From contig NZ_JOIR01000004.1 in assembly GCF_000720115.1 (NCBI RefSeq), forward strand, positions 221,620 through 285,619: a DNA stretch of 64,000 nt. Direction: 5' to 3'. A model generated the notes under the pieces. The model saw only the letters and a list, made by a program, of their open reading frames with translations. It searched no databases and was not told the DNA's origin. The translations under genes were made by a program, and so were the position numbers. Origin of the DNA: Streptomyces sp. NRRL F-2580 (GTDB taxonomy: Bacteria; Actinomycetota; Actinomycetes; Streptomycetales; Streptomycetaceae). Positions 38,230 to 47,370 of this stretch are shown piece after piece; positions within the stretch are counted from its first letter, which is position 1; the number at the start of each line of letters is the position of its first letter.

Positions 38230-38955
38230 GTGTCCTCTTCCTCCCGTTCCTCCTCCCGCAAGCCCCTCCTGTACGCCGCCGGGGTCGCCGTCGCCGCGAT
38301 CACCCTCGGCCTCGTCTCCTGGCAGGCCACCGCCCCCGCCGAGAAGCGCTCCGCCGGCTCCTCCGCCGCCGCCGCGCCCCGGACCGACCCCGCCGCCGAG
38401 CTCAGGGCACTGGCCCGCCGCGAGTCCGGCGACAAGCTCGCCGTGGGCCGCGCCGACGCGCCCGTCGTGCTCATCGAGTACTCCGACTTCAAGTGCGGCT
38501 ACTGCGGCAAGTTCGCCCGGGACACCGAACCCGAACTGGTGAAGAAGTACGTCGAGGAAGGCACCCTGCGCATCGAGTGGCGCAACTTCACGATCTTCGG
38601 CGCCGACTCCGAGGCCGCCGCCAAGGCCGCCTGGGCGGCCGGGCAGCAGGACCGGTTCACCGCCTTCCACGCGGCCGCGTACGCCGACGGCTCCAAGGAG
38701 AAGGGCTTCGCCGAGGCGCGGCTCCTGGAGCTGGCCCGGGAGGCCGGGGTCCCCGACCTGGAGCGCTTCAAGACGGACATGGCCGGCGAGCAGGCCGCGG
38801 CGGCCCTGCGCAAGGACCAGGAAGAGGGCTACCGCATCGGCGTCACCTCCACCCCGTCCTTCCTGCTGGGCGGCAAGCCGATCGCCGGCGCCCAGCCGCT
38901 CGGCACCTTCACGGCCGCCATCGCCGAGGCCAAGGCCGCGGCGGCGAAGCAGTGA
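38230..38955 (+). CDS. Membrane-anchored DsbA-like thiol-disulfide oxidoreductase
   Basis: 241 aa from a GTG with GGAG 8 nt upstream. Signal anchor at residues 12-32. Thioredoxin fold with active site SDFKCGYCGKFA (CxxC, about residue 90) and cis-Pro loop VTSTPSFLLGG. It acts on extracytoplasmic protein thiols. Its stop overlaps the CcdA-like start (GTGA), so the pair is translationally coupled. Confidence 0.93.
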   Translation: MSSSSRSSSRKPLLYAAGVAVAAITLGLVSWQATAPAEKRSAGSSAAAAPRTDPAAELRALARRESGDKLAVGRADAPVVLIEYSDFKCGYCGKFARDTEPELVKKYVEEGTLRIEWRNFTIFGADSEAAAKAAWAAGQQDRFTAFHAAAYADGSKEKGFAEARLLELAREAGVPDLERFKTDMAGEQAAAALRKDQEEGYRIGVTSTPSFLLGGKPIAGAQPLGTFTAAIAEAKAAAAKQ

Positions 38956-39788
38956 CCGACATCGGATACCTGGCCGCCCTGCTGGGCGGCCTGCTCGCGC
39001 TGCTCAGCCCGTGCAGCGCGCTGCTCCTGCCGGCCTTCTTCGCGTACTCGATCGACTCGGCCTCCCGGCTGCTGGCGCGCACCGGGATCTTCTACGCGGG
39101 CCTCGCGAGCACCCTCGTACCGCTGGGGGCGGCCGGCTCGTACGCCGGGCGGTTCTTCCACGGCAACCGTGACCTGCTCGTCCTCGCCGGCGGCTGGCTG
39201 ATCATCGCGCTCGGGCTCGCGCAGATCCTGGGCCTGGGCTTCGCCTCGAAGCGGATCTCGGACCTGTCGGGCCGGATCCGGCCGACCACCGCCCTGTCGG
39301 TGTACGCGCTCGGCGCGGTCTACGGGCTGGCCGGCTTCTGCGCCGGGCCGATCGTCGGCAGCGTCCTGACGATCGCGGCGGTCAGCGGCAGCCCCGTCTA
39401 CGGCGGCCTGCTGCTGGCGGTCTACGCGCTGGGCATGGCGGTGCCCCTCTTCCTGATGGCCCTGCTGTGGGAGCGGTTCGAGCTGGGCCGGCGACGCTGG
39501 CTGCGCGGGCGGGCCTTCACGGTGGGCCGCTTCGAGCTGCACACCACCTCGCTGCTGTCCGGGCTGTTCTTCATCACCCTGGGCGCGCTGTTCCTCGTCT
39601 ACGACGGGGCGAGCGCGCTGCCGGGGCTGCTGGACGTGGACGACTCGTTCGCGGTGGAGCAGTGGGTCGGCTCGGTGGCGGACGCGGTCCCGGACTGGGC
39701 GCTGCTCGGGCTGGTCGCGGCGGGCGCGCTCACCGTCGGCCTGGTGCAGTGGCGCCGCCGCTCCGGCCCCACGGGTGAGGCCGAGTAA
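38952..39788 (+). CDS. CcdA/DsbD-like membrane thiol-redox transporter
   Basis: 278 aa with six or more hydrophobic segments. The CcdA family Cys pair is seen in LLSPCSALLLPAFF (TM1) and AGFCAGPIVGS (TM4). It would transfer reducing equivalents across the membrane to a periplasm-side partner, most simply the coupled DsbA-like protein. It is not beside ccs cytochrome-maturation genes, so a role in general thiol homeostasis or a specific substrate is more likely than cytochrome c assembly. Confidence 0.9.
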   Translation: MTDIGYLAALLGGLLALLSPCSALLLPAFFAYSIDSASRLLARTGIFYAGLASTLVPLGAAGSYAGRFFHGNRDLLVLAGGWLIIALGLAQILGLGFASKRISDLSGRIRPTTALSVYALGAVYGLAGFCAGPIVGSVLTIAAVSGSPVYGGLLLAVYALGMAVPLFLMALLWERFELGRRRWLRGRAFTVGRFELHTTSLLSGLFFITLGALFLVYDGASALPGLLDVDDSFAVEQWVGSVADAVPDWALLGLVAAGALTVGLVQWRRRSGPTGEAE

Positions 39789-39791
39789 CGA

Positions 39792-39824
39792 AGGAAGGCC
39801 CCGTCCAATGGACGGGGCCTTCCT
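39792..39824. terminator. Bidirectional terminator ccdA-like / tRNA cluster
   Basis: AGGAAGGCCCCGTCC-AAT-GGACGGGGCCTTCCT. Confidence 0.85.
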
Positions 39825-39826
39825 GA

Positions 39827-39903
39827 TGGTGGCTGGGGCCGGGGTCGAACCGGCGACCTATCGCTTTTCAGGCGATCGCTCGTACCAACTGAGCTACCCA
39901 GCC
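39827..39903 (-). tRNA. tRNA-Phe(GAA)
   Basis: Acceptor GGCTGGG/CCCAGCC, A discriminator, CCA encoded, anticodon loop CTGAAAA. It is the last gene of a Glu-Asp-Phe cluster transcribed leftward. Confidence 0.95.
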
Positions 39904-39925
39904 ACGAAACCGTTTCCGGCTTCAG

Positions 39926-39999
39926 CGATCCTGACGGGACTTGAACCCGCGACCTCCACCTTGACAGGGTGGCGAGCTAACCAACTGCTCCACAGGACC
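39926..39999 (-). tRNA. tRNA-Asp(GTC), second copy
   Basis: Identical to the copy at 33574 except for compensated acceptor positions (GGTCCTG/CAGGATC). Middle gene of the cluster. Confidence 0.95.
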
Positions 40000-40038
40000 T
40001 TGCAGTGTGCGAGAACAAGTCTTGCACACGGTAATGCG

Positions 40039-40111
40039 TACCCCCAACGGGATTCGAACCCGTGCTACCGCCTTGAAAGGGCGGCGTCCTGGGCCACTAG
40101 ACGATGAGGGC
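40039..40111 (-). tRNA. tRNA-Glu(TTC)
   Basis: Acceptor GCCCTCA/TGGGGGT, anticodon loop CTTTCAA, T-loop TTCGAAT. First gene of the cluster; the promoter must lie in 40112-40239. Confidence 0.93.
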
Positions 40112-40239
40112 TAAAGGCCCGCCGGGCACTTCTTCAGCGCGTCGGGGACGTGAGAAGCATATGGGATCCGGGGAGCTATCGCCAAAACGGTTTCTCCCCC
40201 GCAAGCGGGAGGCGCCCCCACCGGAGGGACAATGACCGG

Positions 40240-40590
40240 GTGCTGGAGATGACGCGCGAGGAGTTCGAAGAGCTCGTCGCAGAGGCGCTGGACCGGATCC
40301 CGCCGGAGCTGACGCGGCTGATGGACAACGTGGCGGTGTTCGTCGAGGACGAGCCGCCCGCCGATGACCCGGAGCTGCTCGGGCTGTACGAGGGGACTCC
40401 GCTGACGGACCGCGGCGAGTGGTACGCCGGGGTGCTGCCGGACCGGATCACCATCTACCGCAACCCCACGTTGCGGATGTGCGAGGACCGGGAGAGCGTG
40501 GTCGCGGAGACGGAGGTCACCGTGGTGCACGAGATCGCCCACCACTTCGGGATCGACGACGAGCGGCTGCACGCGCTGGGGTACGGGTGA
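40240..40590 (+). CDS. Zincin-like metallopeptidase family protein
   Basis: 116 aa from a [17 protein letters not shown] carries HExxH plus a downstream Asp, the signature of the small Possibl_zincin (PF06262) family; the length is normal. The substrate is unknown. It is translationally coupled (GTGA overlap) to the crcB gene. An ATG three codons in is an alternative start. Confidence 0.9.
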   Translation: MLEMTREEFEELVAEALDRIPPELTRLMDNVAVFVEDEPPADDPELLGLYEGTPLTDRGEWYAGVLPDRITIYRNPTLRMCEDRESVVAETEVTVVHEIAHHFGIDDERLHALGYG

Positions 40591-41087
40591 CCCGGCCGGT
40601 CCCCGGCGCCGAGGCGATCGACCCGGACGTCGACCTGCACGTCCCCGCACAGCGCGCCGAGCCGCAGGGCCGGGTGCTCGCGGCGGTGGCGGCGGGCGGG
40701 GCGGTCGGGGCCGCGGCGCGCTACGGGGTCGCCCTGTTGTGGCCGGCCGGGCCCGGGGCCTTCCCGTGGGCGACCCTCTGGATCAACACGTCCGGGTGCG
40801 CGCTGATCGGCGTACTGATGGTCCTGATCAGCGAGGGCGGCCGGACCGCGCCGCATCCGCTGCTGCGGCCCTTCGCCGGGGTCGGGGTGCTGGGCGGCTT
40901 CACCACCTTCTCCACCTACGCGGTGGACTTCTCGCGGCTCCTCGACGAGGGGGACGCGGGAACCGCGCTGGCCTACGCCGGACTCACGGTGGTGGCGGCG
41001 CTGGGCGCGGTGTGGGCGGCGGCCGCGGTGACCCGGCTCGCGGTCGGGGACGGCGGCGGCCGGCGGCCGGGCCGGGCGGCCCGGTGA
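40587..41087 (+). CDS. crcB: Fluoride channel CrcB/Fluc, first subunit
   Basis: 166 aa with a 45-residue soluble N-terminal extension. CrcB features: [42 protein letters not shown], four TM segments. Tandem crcB genes form a heterodimeric fluoride exporter. It overlaps both neighbours by 4 bp. I saw no fluoride riboswitch upstream. Confidence 0.95.
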   Translation: MTRPVPGAEAIDPDVDLHVPAQRAEPQGRVLAAVAAGGAVGAAARYGVALLWPAGPGAFPWATLWINTSGCALIGVLMVLISEGGRTAPHPLLRPFAGVGVLGGFTTFSTYAVDFSRLLDEGDAGTALAYAGLTVVAALGAVWAAAAVTRLAVGDGGGRRPGRAAR

Positions 41088-41458
41088 ACTGGCTGCTCGT
41101 GGTGGTGGGCGCGGTCGTCGGGGCGCCGCTGCGCTATCTGACGGACCGTGCGGTGCAGGCGCGGCACGACTCCGTCTTCCCGTGGGGCACCTTCGTGGTC
41201 AACGCGGCCGCCTGTCTGCTGCTCGGGGTGCTGACCGGCGCGCTGCTGGCGGGGGCCGCCTCCTCGCGGCTCCAACTGCTGCTGGGGACCGGGCTGTGCG
41301 GGGCGCTGAGCACGTACTCGACCTTCTCGTACGAGACGCTGCGGCTGGCCGAGCGCGGCTGGCGGTTCCTGGCGGCGGCGAACGTGGTGATGTCGGTGCT
41401 GGTGGGGCTCGGCGCGGTGCACCTCGGGTCGCAGGTGGCGGAGCAGCTGTTCGGCTGA
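41084..41458 (+). CDS. crcB: Fluoride channel CrcB/Fluc, second subunit
   Basis: 124 aa: [43 protein letters not shown], four TM segments; compact CrcB without the extension of its partner. It starts at a GTG overlapping the preceding stop. Confidence 0.95.
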   Translation: MNWLLVVVGAVVGAPLRYLTDRAVQARHDSVFPWGTFVVNAAACLLLGVLTGALLAGAASSRLQLLLGTGLCGALSTYSTFSYETLRLAERGWRFLAAANVVMSVLVGLGAVHLGSQVAEQLFG

Positions 41459-41552
41459 GGGCGCCGAGGGCGTGTCCCTTGCGGGTCAAAGGGAGTTGGG
41501 CACATTGACCCGCTCATGCGGACTCTCACCCTCAGGCTCCGGAGGTGCCCCC

Positions 41553-42113
41553 GTGCGCCAGTTGTCCGCTTCCCTCCGACTGGCCGTCACCGCGCTCGCG
41601 GTCGCGGCGACGGCCGGCTGCATGAGCGTCGGCGAGGACGCGGCGAAGCCCGGTCCCTCCTCGTCGGCGGACCGCCGGGGCGGCGCCGAGGCGGGCGCGA
41701 CCGTCACCGGGCGGGGCTCCGGGGTCCACGGCAACGGGCACGGCACGAAGGACGGTACGGGGAACGGCAAGCCCAAGGAGGACGGCAAGGCCTCCGGCGC
41801 GACCGGGGCCTCGCCCAGCCCGGGGGCGCCGAGCGGCCAGCCCGGCGTGCCCGCGCCCTCGGCGGGCGCGGGGGGCGGCGCGGGCGGGCAGGGCCCGCAG
41901 GAGCCCCCGGCGGGCGGATCGGGCGGATCGGGCGGTTCCGGTGGGTCGGGCGGCTCCGGGGGCTCCGGCGGATCGGGCGGTTCCGGCGGTGGGCAGCAGC
42001 CGGCCAGCCCGACCCCGCAGCCCCCGGCGACGACGCCCCCTGTGACGGAACCCACGCCGGAGCCGCCGAGTCCGCAGCCCGAGCCGACGACCCAGCCGGC
42101 GCCCCAGCCCTAG
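41553..42113 (+). CDS. Low-complexity Gly/Ser/Pro-rich secreted (lipo)protein
   Basis: 186 aa from a GTG with GGAGG 7 nt upstream. The signal peptide LRLAVTALAVAATAGC ends in a weak lipobox. The mature protein is low complexity: a (GGS)n run around residues 125-150 followed by Pro/Thr/Glu-Pro repeats. It is probably an extended cell-surface linker or spacer; no globular domain was seen. Confidence 0.65.
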   Translation: MRQLSASLRLAVTALAVAATAGCMSVGEDAAKPGPSSSADRRGGAEAGATVTGRGSGVHGNGHGTKDGTGNGKPKEDGKASGATGASPSPGAPSGQPGVPAPSAGAGGGAGGQGPQEPPAGGSGGSGGSGGSGGSGGSGGSGGSGGGQQPASPTPQPPATTPPVTEPTPEPPSPQPEPTTQPAPQP

Positions 42114-42380
42114 GGCCGCCGGGAGCCCTCCGGGGTCGGGCGGGGTAGCCGGCGCGGGGTGTTTTCGCAGGTCAGGGGTGTTTCGGTCGGACCGACTTGC
42201 CAGACCCGGGGGAGGGTGCGTATGGTTATAGATCGTTTGATCCCATTGCCCGGCGCCGAATCCGAAGAGCGCCGTGTGGCGCGTACTCTCCCTAGCCGTG
42301 GCTGACCGCATTGAGGCGGTCGATTTGCGATTCACGGAGTTTGGGCGCGTGCCGAGACTCCGGAAGGTTTCGCATTTCGC
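42114..42380 (+). promoter_or_regulatory. Leader of the DEAD-box helicase gene
   Basis: 267 bp without a gene. A GACCGC-ATTGAG-GCGGTC hairpin (42304-42321) sits in the presumed 5' UTR, 60 nt ahead of the start; GGAAGG serves as Shine-Dalgarno. Long structured leaders are common for cold-induced RNA helicases. Confidence 0.4.
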
Positions 42381-44552
42381 ATGTCCATTTCCAGTTCTGA
42401 CCGTTCCGTCATGCCCGAGAACGACTCCAACGAGATCGTCGACGCCGAGGCCCTTGTGGTCACCGAGGCCATCGAGGCCGCAGAGGCCGACGAGATCATC
42501 GAGGCCCTTGAGGCCGACGTGACGAACGGTGAGTCCGTCGAGGACTCCATCGACGCCGACACCGACTTCGACGACGACGCCGCTGACGCCGAGCCCTCGA
42601 TCACCTTCGGAGACCTCGGTCTGCCCGAGGGCATCGTGCGCAAGCTCGCCCAGAACGGCGTCACCGCCCCCTTCCCGATCCAGGCCGCGACCATCCCGGA
42701 CGCCCTGGCCGGCAAGGACATCCTCGGCCGTGGCCGCACCGGCTCCGGCAAGACCCTCTCCTTCGGTCTGCCGACCCTGGCCTCCCTGGCCGGCGGTCAC
42801 ACCGAGAAGAAGAAGCCCCGCGCGATCATCCTCACGCCGACCCGTGAGCTCGCGATGCAGGTCGCGGACGCCCTCCAGCCCTACGGCGACGTGCTCGGCC
42901 TGAAGATGAAGGTCGTCTGCGGCGGTACCTCCATGAGCAACCAGATCTACGCCCTGGAGCGCGGTGTCGACGTCCTCGTCGCCACCCCGGGCCGTCTGCG
43001 CGACATCATCAACCGTGGCGCCTGCTCCCTGGAGAACGTCAAGATCGCCGTCCTCGACGAGGCCGACCAGATGGCCGACCTCGGCTTCCTGCCCGAGGTC
43101 ACCGAGCTGCTCGACCAGATCCCCGGCGGCGGCCAGCGCATGCTCTTCTCCGCCACCATGGAGAACGAGATCGGCACCCTGGTCAAGCGCTACCTGACCA
43201 ACCCCGTCACGCACGAGGTCGACAGCGCGCAGGGCAACGTCACGACCATGACGCACCACGTCCTCGTCGTGAAGCCGAAGGACAAGGCGCCGGTCACGGC
43301 CGCCATCGCCGCCCGCAAGGGCCGCACCATCATCTTCGTCCGCACCCAGCTGGGCGCCGACCGCATCGCCGAGCAGCTCGTCGAGTCCGGCGTGAAGGCC
43401 GACGCGCTGCACGGCGGCATGACCCAGGGCGCCCGTACCCGCGTCCTCGCCGACTTCAAGGACGGCTACGTCAACGCGCTCGTCGCCACCGACGTCGCCG
43501 CCCGCGGCATCCACGTCGACGGCATCGACCTGGTCCTGAACGTGGACCCGGCCGGCGACCACAAGGACTACCTGCACCGCTCGGGCCGTACCGCCCGCGC
43601 CGGCAAGTCGGGTGTCGTGGTCTCCCTCGCCCTGCCGCACCAGCGCCGCCAGATCTTCCGCCTGATGGAGGACGCGGGCGTCGACGCCACGCGTCACATC
43701 GTCCAGGGCGTCGGCGCCTTCGACCCGGAGGTCGCCGAGATCACCGGTGCCCGTTCGCTGACCGAGGTCCAGGCCGACTCCGCGAACAACGCCGCCAAGC
43801 AGGCCGAGCGCGAGGTCGCCGAGCTCACCAAGCAGCTGGAGCGCCTGTCGCGCCGTGCCGTCGAGCTCCGCGAGGAGGCCGACCGCCTGGTCGCCCGCTC
43901 CGCCCGTGAGCGCGGCGAGGACCCCGAGGCCGCTGTCGCCGAGGTGGCCGAGGCCGCCGAGGCCGAGGTCGCGGCTGCTGCCGCCGCCGCTGCCGCCGAG
44001 ATCGCCGCCCAGGAGCGCCGCGAGGAGCAGCGCGCCCAGCGCGACGACCGCGGCAACTTCGAGCGTCGTGACAACCGCGGTGACCGTGGTGACCGCGGCG
44101 GCGACCGTGGCGGCTTCCGCCGTGACGACCGAGGCGACCGCGGCGACCGCGGCGGCCGTCCGTCCGGTGGCTTCAACCGCGATGACCGTGGTGGCGAGCG
44201 TGGCGGCTTCCGCCGCGACGACCGTCCGTCCGGTGGCTTCCGTTCCGGTGGCGACCGTCCGTCCGGTGGTGGCTTCCGTCGTGACGACCGTCCGTCCGGT
44301 GGCTTCAACCGCGACGACCGTGGTGGCGAGCGTGGCGGCTTCCGCCGCGACGACCGTCCGTCCGGTGGCTTCCGCTCCGGTGGCGACCGTCCGTCCGGTG
44401 GTGGCTTCCGTCGTGACGACCGTCCGTCCGGTGGCTTCAACCGCGACGACCGTGGTGGCGAGCGTCACCGTCCGTCCGGCTCCGGCTCCGGTTCCGCCGG
44501 CGGCTTCGGCGGCCGCCGCGACGACAAGCCGCGCTGGAAGCGCAACGGCTGA
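42381..44552 (+). CDS. DEAD-box RNA helicase with RGG-like C-terminal repeats
   Basis: 723 aa. The acidic N-terminus (1-70) precedes the core: Q motif region, Walker A RTGSGKT (about 118), PTRELA, DEAD in VLDEADQM (about 223), SAT in LFSATME, HRSGRTAR (about 398). A coiled coil covers about 455-560, then an RGG/RDD/RPSGGF-rich tail. The tail is encoded by 132-bp tandem repeats. It is a CshA/DeaD-like helicase, probably for RNA decay, ribosome assembly or cold adaptation; such tails bind RNA and can drive condensates. Confidence 0.95.
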   Translation: MSISSSDRSVMPENDSNEIVDAEALVVTEAIEAAEADEIIEALEADVTNGESVEDSIDADTDFDDDAADAEPSITFGDLGLPEGIVRKLAQNGVTAPFPIQAATIPDALAGKDILGRGRTGSGKTLSFGLPTLASLAGGHTEKKKPRAIILTPTRELAMQVADALQPYGDVLGLKMKVVCGGTSMSNQIYALERGVDVLVATPGRLRDIINRGACSLENVKIAVLDEADQMADLGFLPEVTELLDQIPGGGQRMLFSATMENEIGTLVKRYLTNPVTHEVDSAQGNVTTMTHHVLVVKPKDKAPVTAAIAARKGRTIIFVRTQLGADRIAEQLVESGVKADALHGGMTQGARTRVLADFKDGYVNALVATDVAARGIHVDGIDLVLNVDPAGDHKDYLHRSGRTARAGKSGVVVSLALPHQRRQIFRLMEDAGVDATRHIVQGVGAFDPEVAEITGARSLTEVQADSANNAAKQAEREVAELTKQLERLSRRAVELREEADRLVARSARERGEDPEAAVAEVAEAAEAEVAAAAAAAAAEIAAQERREEQRAQRDDRGNFERRDNRGDRGDRGGDRGGFRRDDRGDRGDRGGRPSGGFNRDDRGGERGGFRRDDRPSGGFRSGGDRPSGGGFRRDDRPSGGFNRDDRGGERGGFRRDDRPSGGFRSGGDRPSGGGFRRDDRPSGGFNRDDRGGERHRPSGSGSGSAGGFGGRRDDKPRWKRNG
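44157..44463 (+). repeat. 132-bp in-frame tandem repeat in helicase tail
   Basis: Copies begin at 44157, 44289 and 44421 (third partial). Each encodes a 44-residue unit starting RPSGGFNRDDRGGERGGFRR. The copies are nearly identical at DNA level, so copy number may vary between strains. Confidence 0.9.
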
Positions 44553-44575
44553 CCCCAGCTGAGCTGAACTCCTGA

Positions 44576-44609
44576 CAGGGCCCCCACGACTCCGGTCGTG
44601 GGGGCCCTG
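44576..44609 (+). terminator. Terminator of the helicase gene
   Basis: CAGGGCCCCCACGAC-TCCG-GTCGTGGGGGCCCTG, 24 nt after the stop. Confidence 0.9.
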
Positions 44610-44705
44610 CCGCGTGTTGCTACGATCCCCACACTTTTTGCGGTGGGGGCACGGCGACGCGGAACCCGCGACCGCCCCTGCGCACTTCCTGGGGGTGGGA
44701 CTTCT

Positions 44706-47039
44706 TTGAGACGGTCACGTGCGCTGGGCACCGCCGCGCTCGCCTTGGCCATCGGACTCGGCGGCCTGACGGCCGTACCGGCCGCGGCCGGGCCGACGGC
44801 CACCGGAGACCTGACGATCGCACCGCCGCCGCACCAGGACCCGGCCCACGAGTACGTCTCCGGCGCCGGCACCGGTCTGGCGATGTGGCGGGACAAGAGC
44901 TATCTCTGGCGCAGCCTGCAGGACGGCCGCGAAGCCTCGTACACGGGCTGCCAGGTCGTGTACGGCACGGACGTCTGGTCCGCGGCTTCCGGTGACACCG
45001 TCGCCTGCGAGAAGGCCGGCAGCGGCGGGGCGGCGGGGCCGATGGCCCTGCACGACTTCGCCACCGGCAAGAGCGAAACGCTGACCGCCCCCGCGGGCCG
45101 GGCCTGGACGAAGGCCTTCTCGCCGTCCCAGGTGCTCGCCACCGAGGTGGACCAGGTCGGCTGGGTCACGCTGCACCTGATCGGCCGGGAGAACGAGCCG
45201 CGCAAGGACGTGGCCGTCACCTCGCCGGACCGGTTCGGGATGTACGCCTTCCGCGTGCAGGCCTTCGACCAGAAGGGCGCACTGGTCTCGTACTTGAGCG
45301 GCAAGGGGGGCGAAACCGTCGCACTGGTCGACTTCGCCACGGCGACCCTGCGCCCCGTGCCGCTGCCGGACGGTGTCACGGAGACGACCCACACCAAGTT
45401 CGGGCTCGGCTCGCAGTGGATCGCGATGGAGAACTCGGGCAAGGTGACGCTGCGTTCGCGCGCCGACGGCAAGGTGACCCGCACCGTCGACCTGTTCCCG
45501 GCGTCGATCGAGTCCGTCCAGCCCGTGGGGGACTGGCTGCTCGCCCGGGTCCCGCAGGGCCTGGTCGCCGCGCCGGTCGCGGGCGGAGCGACGCGCACCC
45601 TGCTGCCGCGCACCGGGACCGACCCGATCACGCCCGGAGCCGACGGGTCCGCCTACATCGCCGGCGGCACCGACTCCAGCCACTGGGGAATCCACCGCAT
45701 CGCGGCGGGCCCCGACGGCGCCCCCGTGGTGAAGAAGGTCATGGACGTTGCGCCGAACCCGGCGAACCGCGTGGGGCTCACCTTCGCCCAGGGCCAGCTC
45801 GCCGTGAGCCAGGAAGACCCGCAGAAGAGCGTCCAGGGATACACGGCCTCGGCGTCCGGCACCCCGTCGGTGTCCCAGACCCCCACCTGGAAGTGCGACG
45901 CGACCGTCAACCTGCAGCTGTGCGGGTTGCAGGACGCCCCCGCCGCCCGGAGCGTCGCGACGGGCGACGGCCGGTTCGTCTCGGTGTCGGCCGTGGACAC
46001 GGGTGACCCCATGTGCCTCGGCTGCGGGATCGCGCTGAACGTGATCGACGCGGGCGCCGGCGGCTCGATCCGCCAGGTGCCGCTGCCCCACAAGACGCGG
46101 CTGCAGCCCGTCCAGGTGGAGCAGGCCTCGGGCCGCTACGTGCTCTTCGCGGCGACCGAGAACTCCGCCCTGCGCTACTTCGTGGCCGACATCGACGCCG
46201 GACGGATCCTGGACACCAAGGCCGTGGCCCAGTCCGTGCTGTGGGGCTCCACCCTGTGGGCTCCCGAGGGTGACAAGGGGGTCGTGGCCGGGACCGATCT
46301 GCGGACAGGCCAGGTCACGCAGCGGGTCGACCTCGGTTCCGGCTGCCGTCCCTTCGAGCTCAAGGTCAACGGCGACTGGTTCTACTCCACCTGCTCCTAC
46401 TACGGGGACGACCCGGCCGCCTACCACGCGCCCACCAAGAAGCGGATCCCGCTGCCCTTCACCCCACAGCCCTTCATGGTGCGGCTCGGTGACGGCTACC
46501 TCGTGCACCAGGCGGGCGTCGGCCTGGAGATCACCAACCTGCGCTCCGGCGCGCCGGTCCGCGAGCCCGACATCGCCGTGTACGCAGGCTCGTTCGGCAC
46601 CGGCTGGACCATCGACCGGTTCGGCGGCCGCCTGGCCTACACGGACGCGAGCGAGACCGTGCACCTGGTCGGGGTCGCCGGCAAGGCCTCCCCGCTCGCG
46701 GTGATCGACCAGGATCTCGCCGCCACCGTGGACTTCAGGCAGGCGAAGACCTGGCAGGCCCGCTGGTGGGTGTCCAAGCCGGTCGCGTCCTGGAAGCTGA
46801 TGGTGCGCAACAAGACGTCCGGCATCACCACGGTCGTGCGCACCGGAGGCGAGGCGCGCGGCGTGATCGCCCCCTCGTGGGACGGCAAGTCCCCGACGGG
46901 CACGTACCTCTTCACCGGCGAGTACGAGTGGACGCTCGTGGCCCGGCCGACCGACGGCCAGGGCGCCGAGGTCAGGACTTCCGGGACGGTCAAGGTGACC
47001 GGTGTCCCGTCCGCCGCCCGACCCCCGGTGCGCCGGTGA
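44706..47039 (+). CDS. Large secreted beta-propeller-like protein with FlgD-type Ig domain
   Basis: 777 aa from a TTG directly before RRSRALGTAALALAIGLGG, a classic signal peptide ending at PAAA. Residues 50-680 are irregular beta-repeats suggestive of a propeller, with several Cys pairs. The C-terminus (about 690-770) contains WDGKSPTGTYLFTGEYEWTL, the FlgD Ig-like fold found in many exported actinobacterial proteins. Probably extracellular or surface-attached; the ligand is unknown. The TTG start is inferred from the signal peptide. Confidence 0.8.
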   Translation: MRRSRALGTAALALAIGLGGLTAVPAAAGPTATGDLTIAPPPHQDPAHEYVSGAGTGLAMWRDKSYLWRSLQDGREASYTGCQVVYGTDVWSAASGDTVACEKAGSGGAAGPMALHDFATGKSETLTAPAGRAWTKAFSPSQVLATEVDQVGWVTLHLIGRENEPRKDVAVTSPDRFGMYAFRVQAFDQKGALVSYLSGKGGETVALVDFATATLRPVPLPDGVTETTHTKFGLGSQWIAMENSGKVTLRSRADGKVTRTVDLFPASIESVQPVGDWLLARVPQGLVAAPVAGGATRTLLPRTGTDPITPGADGSAYIAGGTDSSHWGIHRIAAGPDGAPVVKKVMDVAPNPANRVGLTFAQGQLAVSQEDPQKSVQGYTASASGTPSVSQTPTWKCDATVNLQLCGLQDAPAARSVATGDGRFVSVSAVDTGDPMCLGCGIALNVIDAGAGGSIRQVPLPHKTRLQPVQVEQASGRYVLFAATENSALRYFVADIDAGRILDTKAVAQSVLWGSTLWAPEGDKGVVAGTDLRTGQVTQRVDLGSGCRPFELKVNGDWFYSTCSYYGDDPAAYHAPTKKRIPLPFTPQPFMVRLGDGYLVHQAGVGLEITNLRSGAPVREPDIAVYAGSFGTGWTIDRFGGRLAYTDASETVHLVGVAGKASPLAVIDQDLAATVDFRQAKTWQARWWVSKPVASWKLMVRNKTSGITTVVRTGGEARGVIAPSWDGKSPTGTYLFTGEYEWTLVARPTDGQGAEVRTSGTVKVTGVPSAARPPVRR

Positions 47040-47120
47040 ACTGACGGCGACAGGCCGGTCAGTCGATACCCGATCGGCTGACGGGCGCTGTCCGGCTATG
47101 CTCTGGGGTGAGCACCTGGA

Positions 47121-47193
47121 GGGCCATTAGCTCAATTGGCAGAGCAGCGGACTTTTAATCCGTTGGTTGTCGGTTCGAGTCCGACATGGCCTA
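47121..47193 (+). tRNA. tRNA-Lys(TTT)
   Basis: Acceptor GGGCCAT/ATGGCCT, anticodon loop CTTTTAA, D-loop AATTGGCAGA, T-loop TTCGAGT. Confidence 0.95.
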
Positions 47194-47232
47194 CCGCTCA
47201 AGGGCGGGGGCGAAGCCCCCTGCCCGGCGCCC

Positions 47233-47266
47233 AGCGCCCCTTCCGGTTCCGGCCGGAGGGGGCGCT
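47233..47266 (+). terminator. Terminator of tRNA-Lys
   Basis: AGCGCCCC-TTCCGG ... CCGGAG-GGGGCGCT followed by TTGGT. Confidence 0.75.
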
Positions 47267-47357
47267 TGGTCGTTCTCGGCCGGCCCGCGCGAGCGGACGT
47301 CCCGTCATTCCCCGGGGGCGGGCCGGAAAACCCGGTGAACCTCCCGGCCGGCGCGGG

Positions 47358-47363
47358 TAGCGT
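47358..47363 (+). promoter_or_regulatory. Leaderless -10 box of the GNAT gene
   Basis: TAGCGT ends 7 nt before the GTG at 47371. Confidence 0.5.
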
Positions 47364-47370
47364 CGCGCCC

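Noticed and set aside
40112..40239. Fluoride riboswitch before the zincin-crcB unit
   Set aside because: No recognisable conserved core in the spacer or in the zincin gene start.
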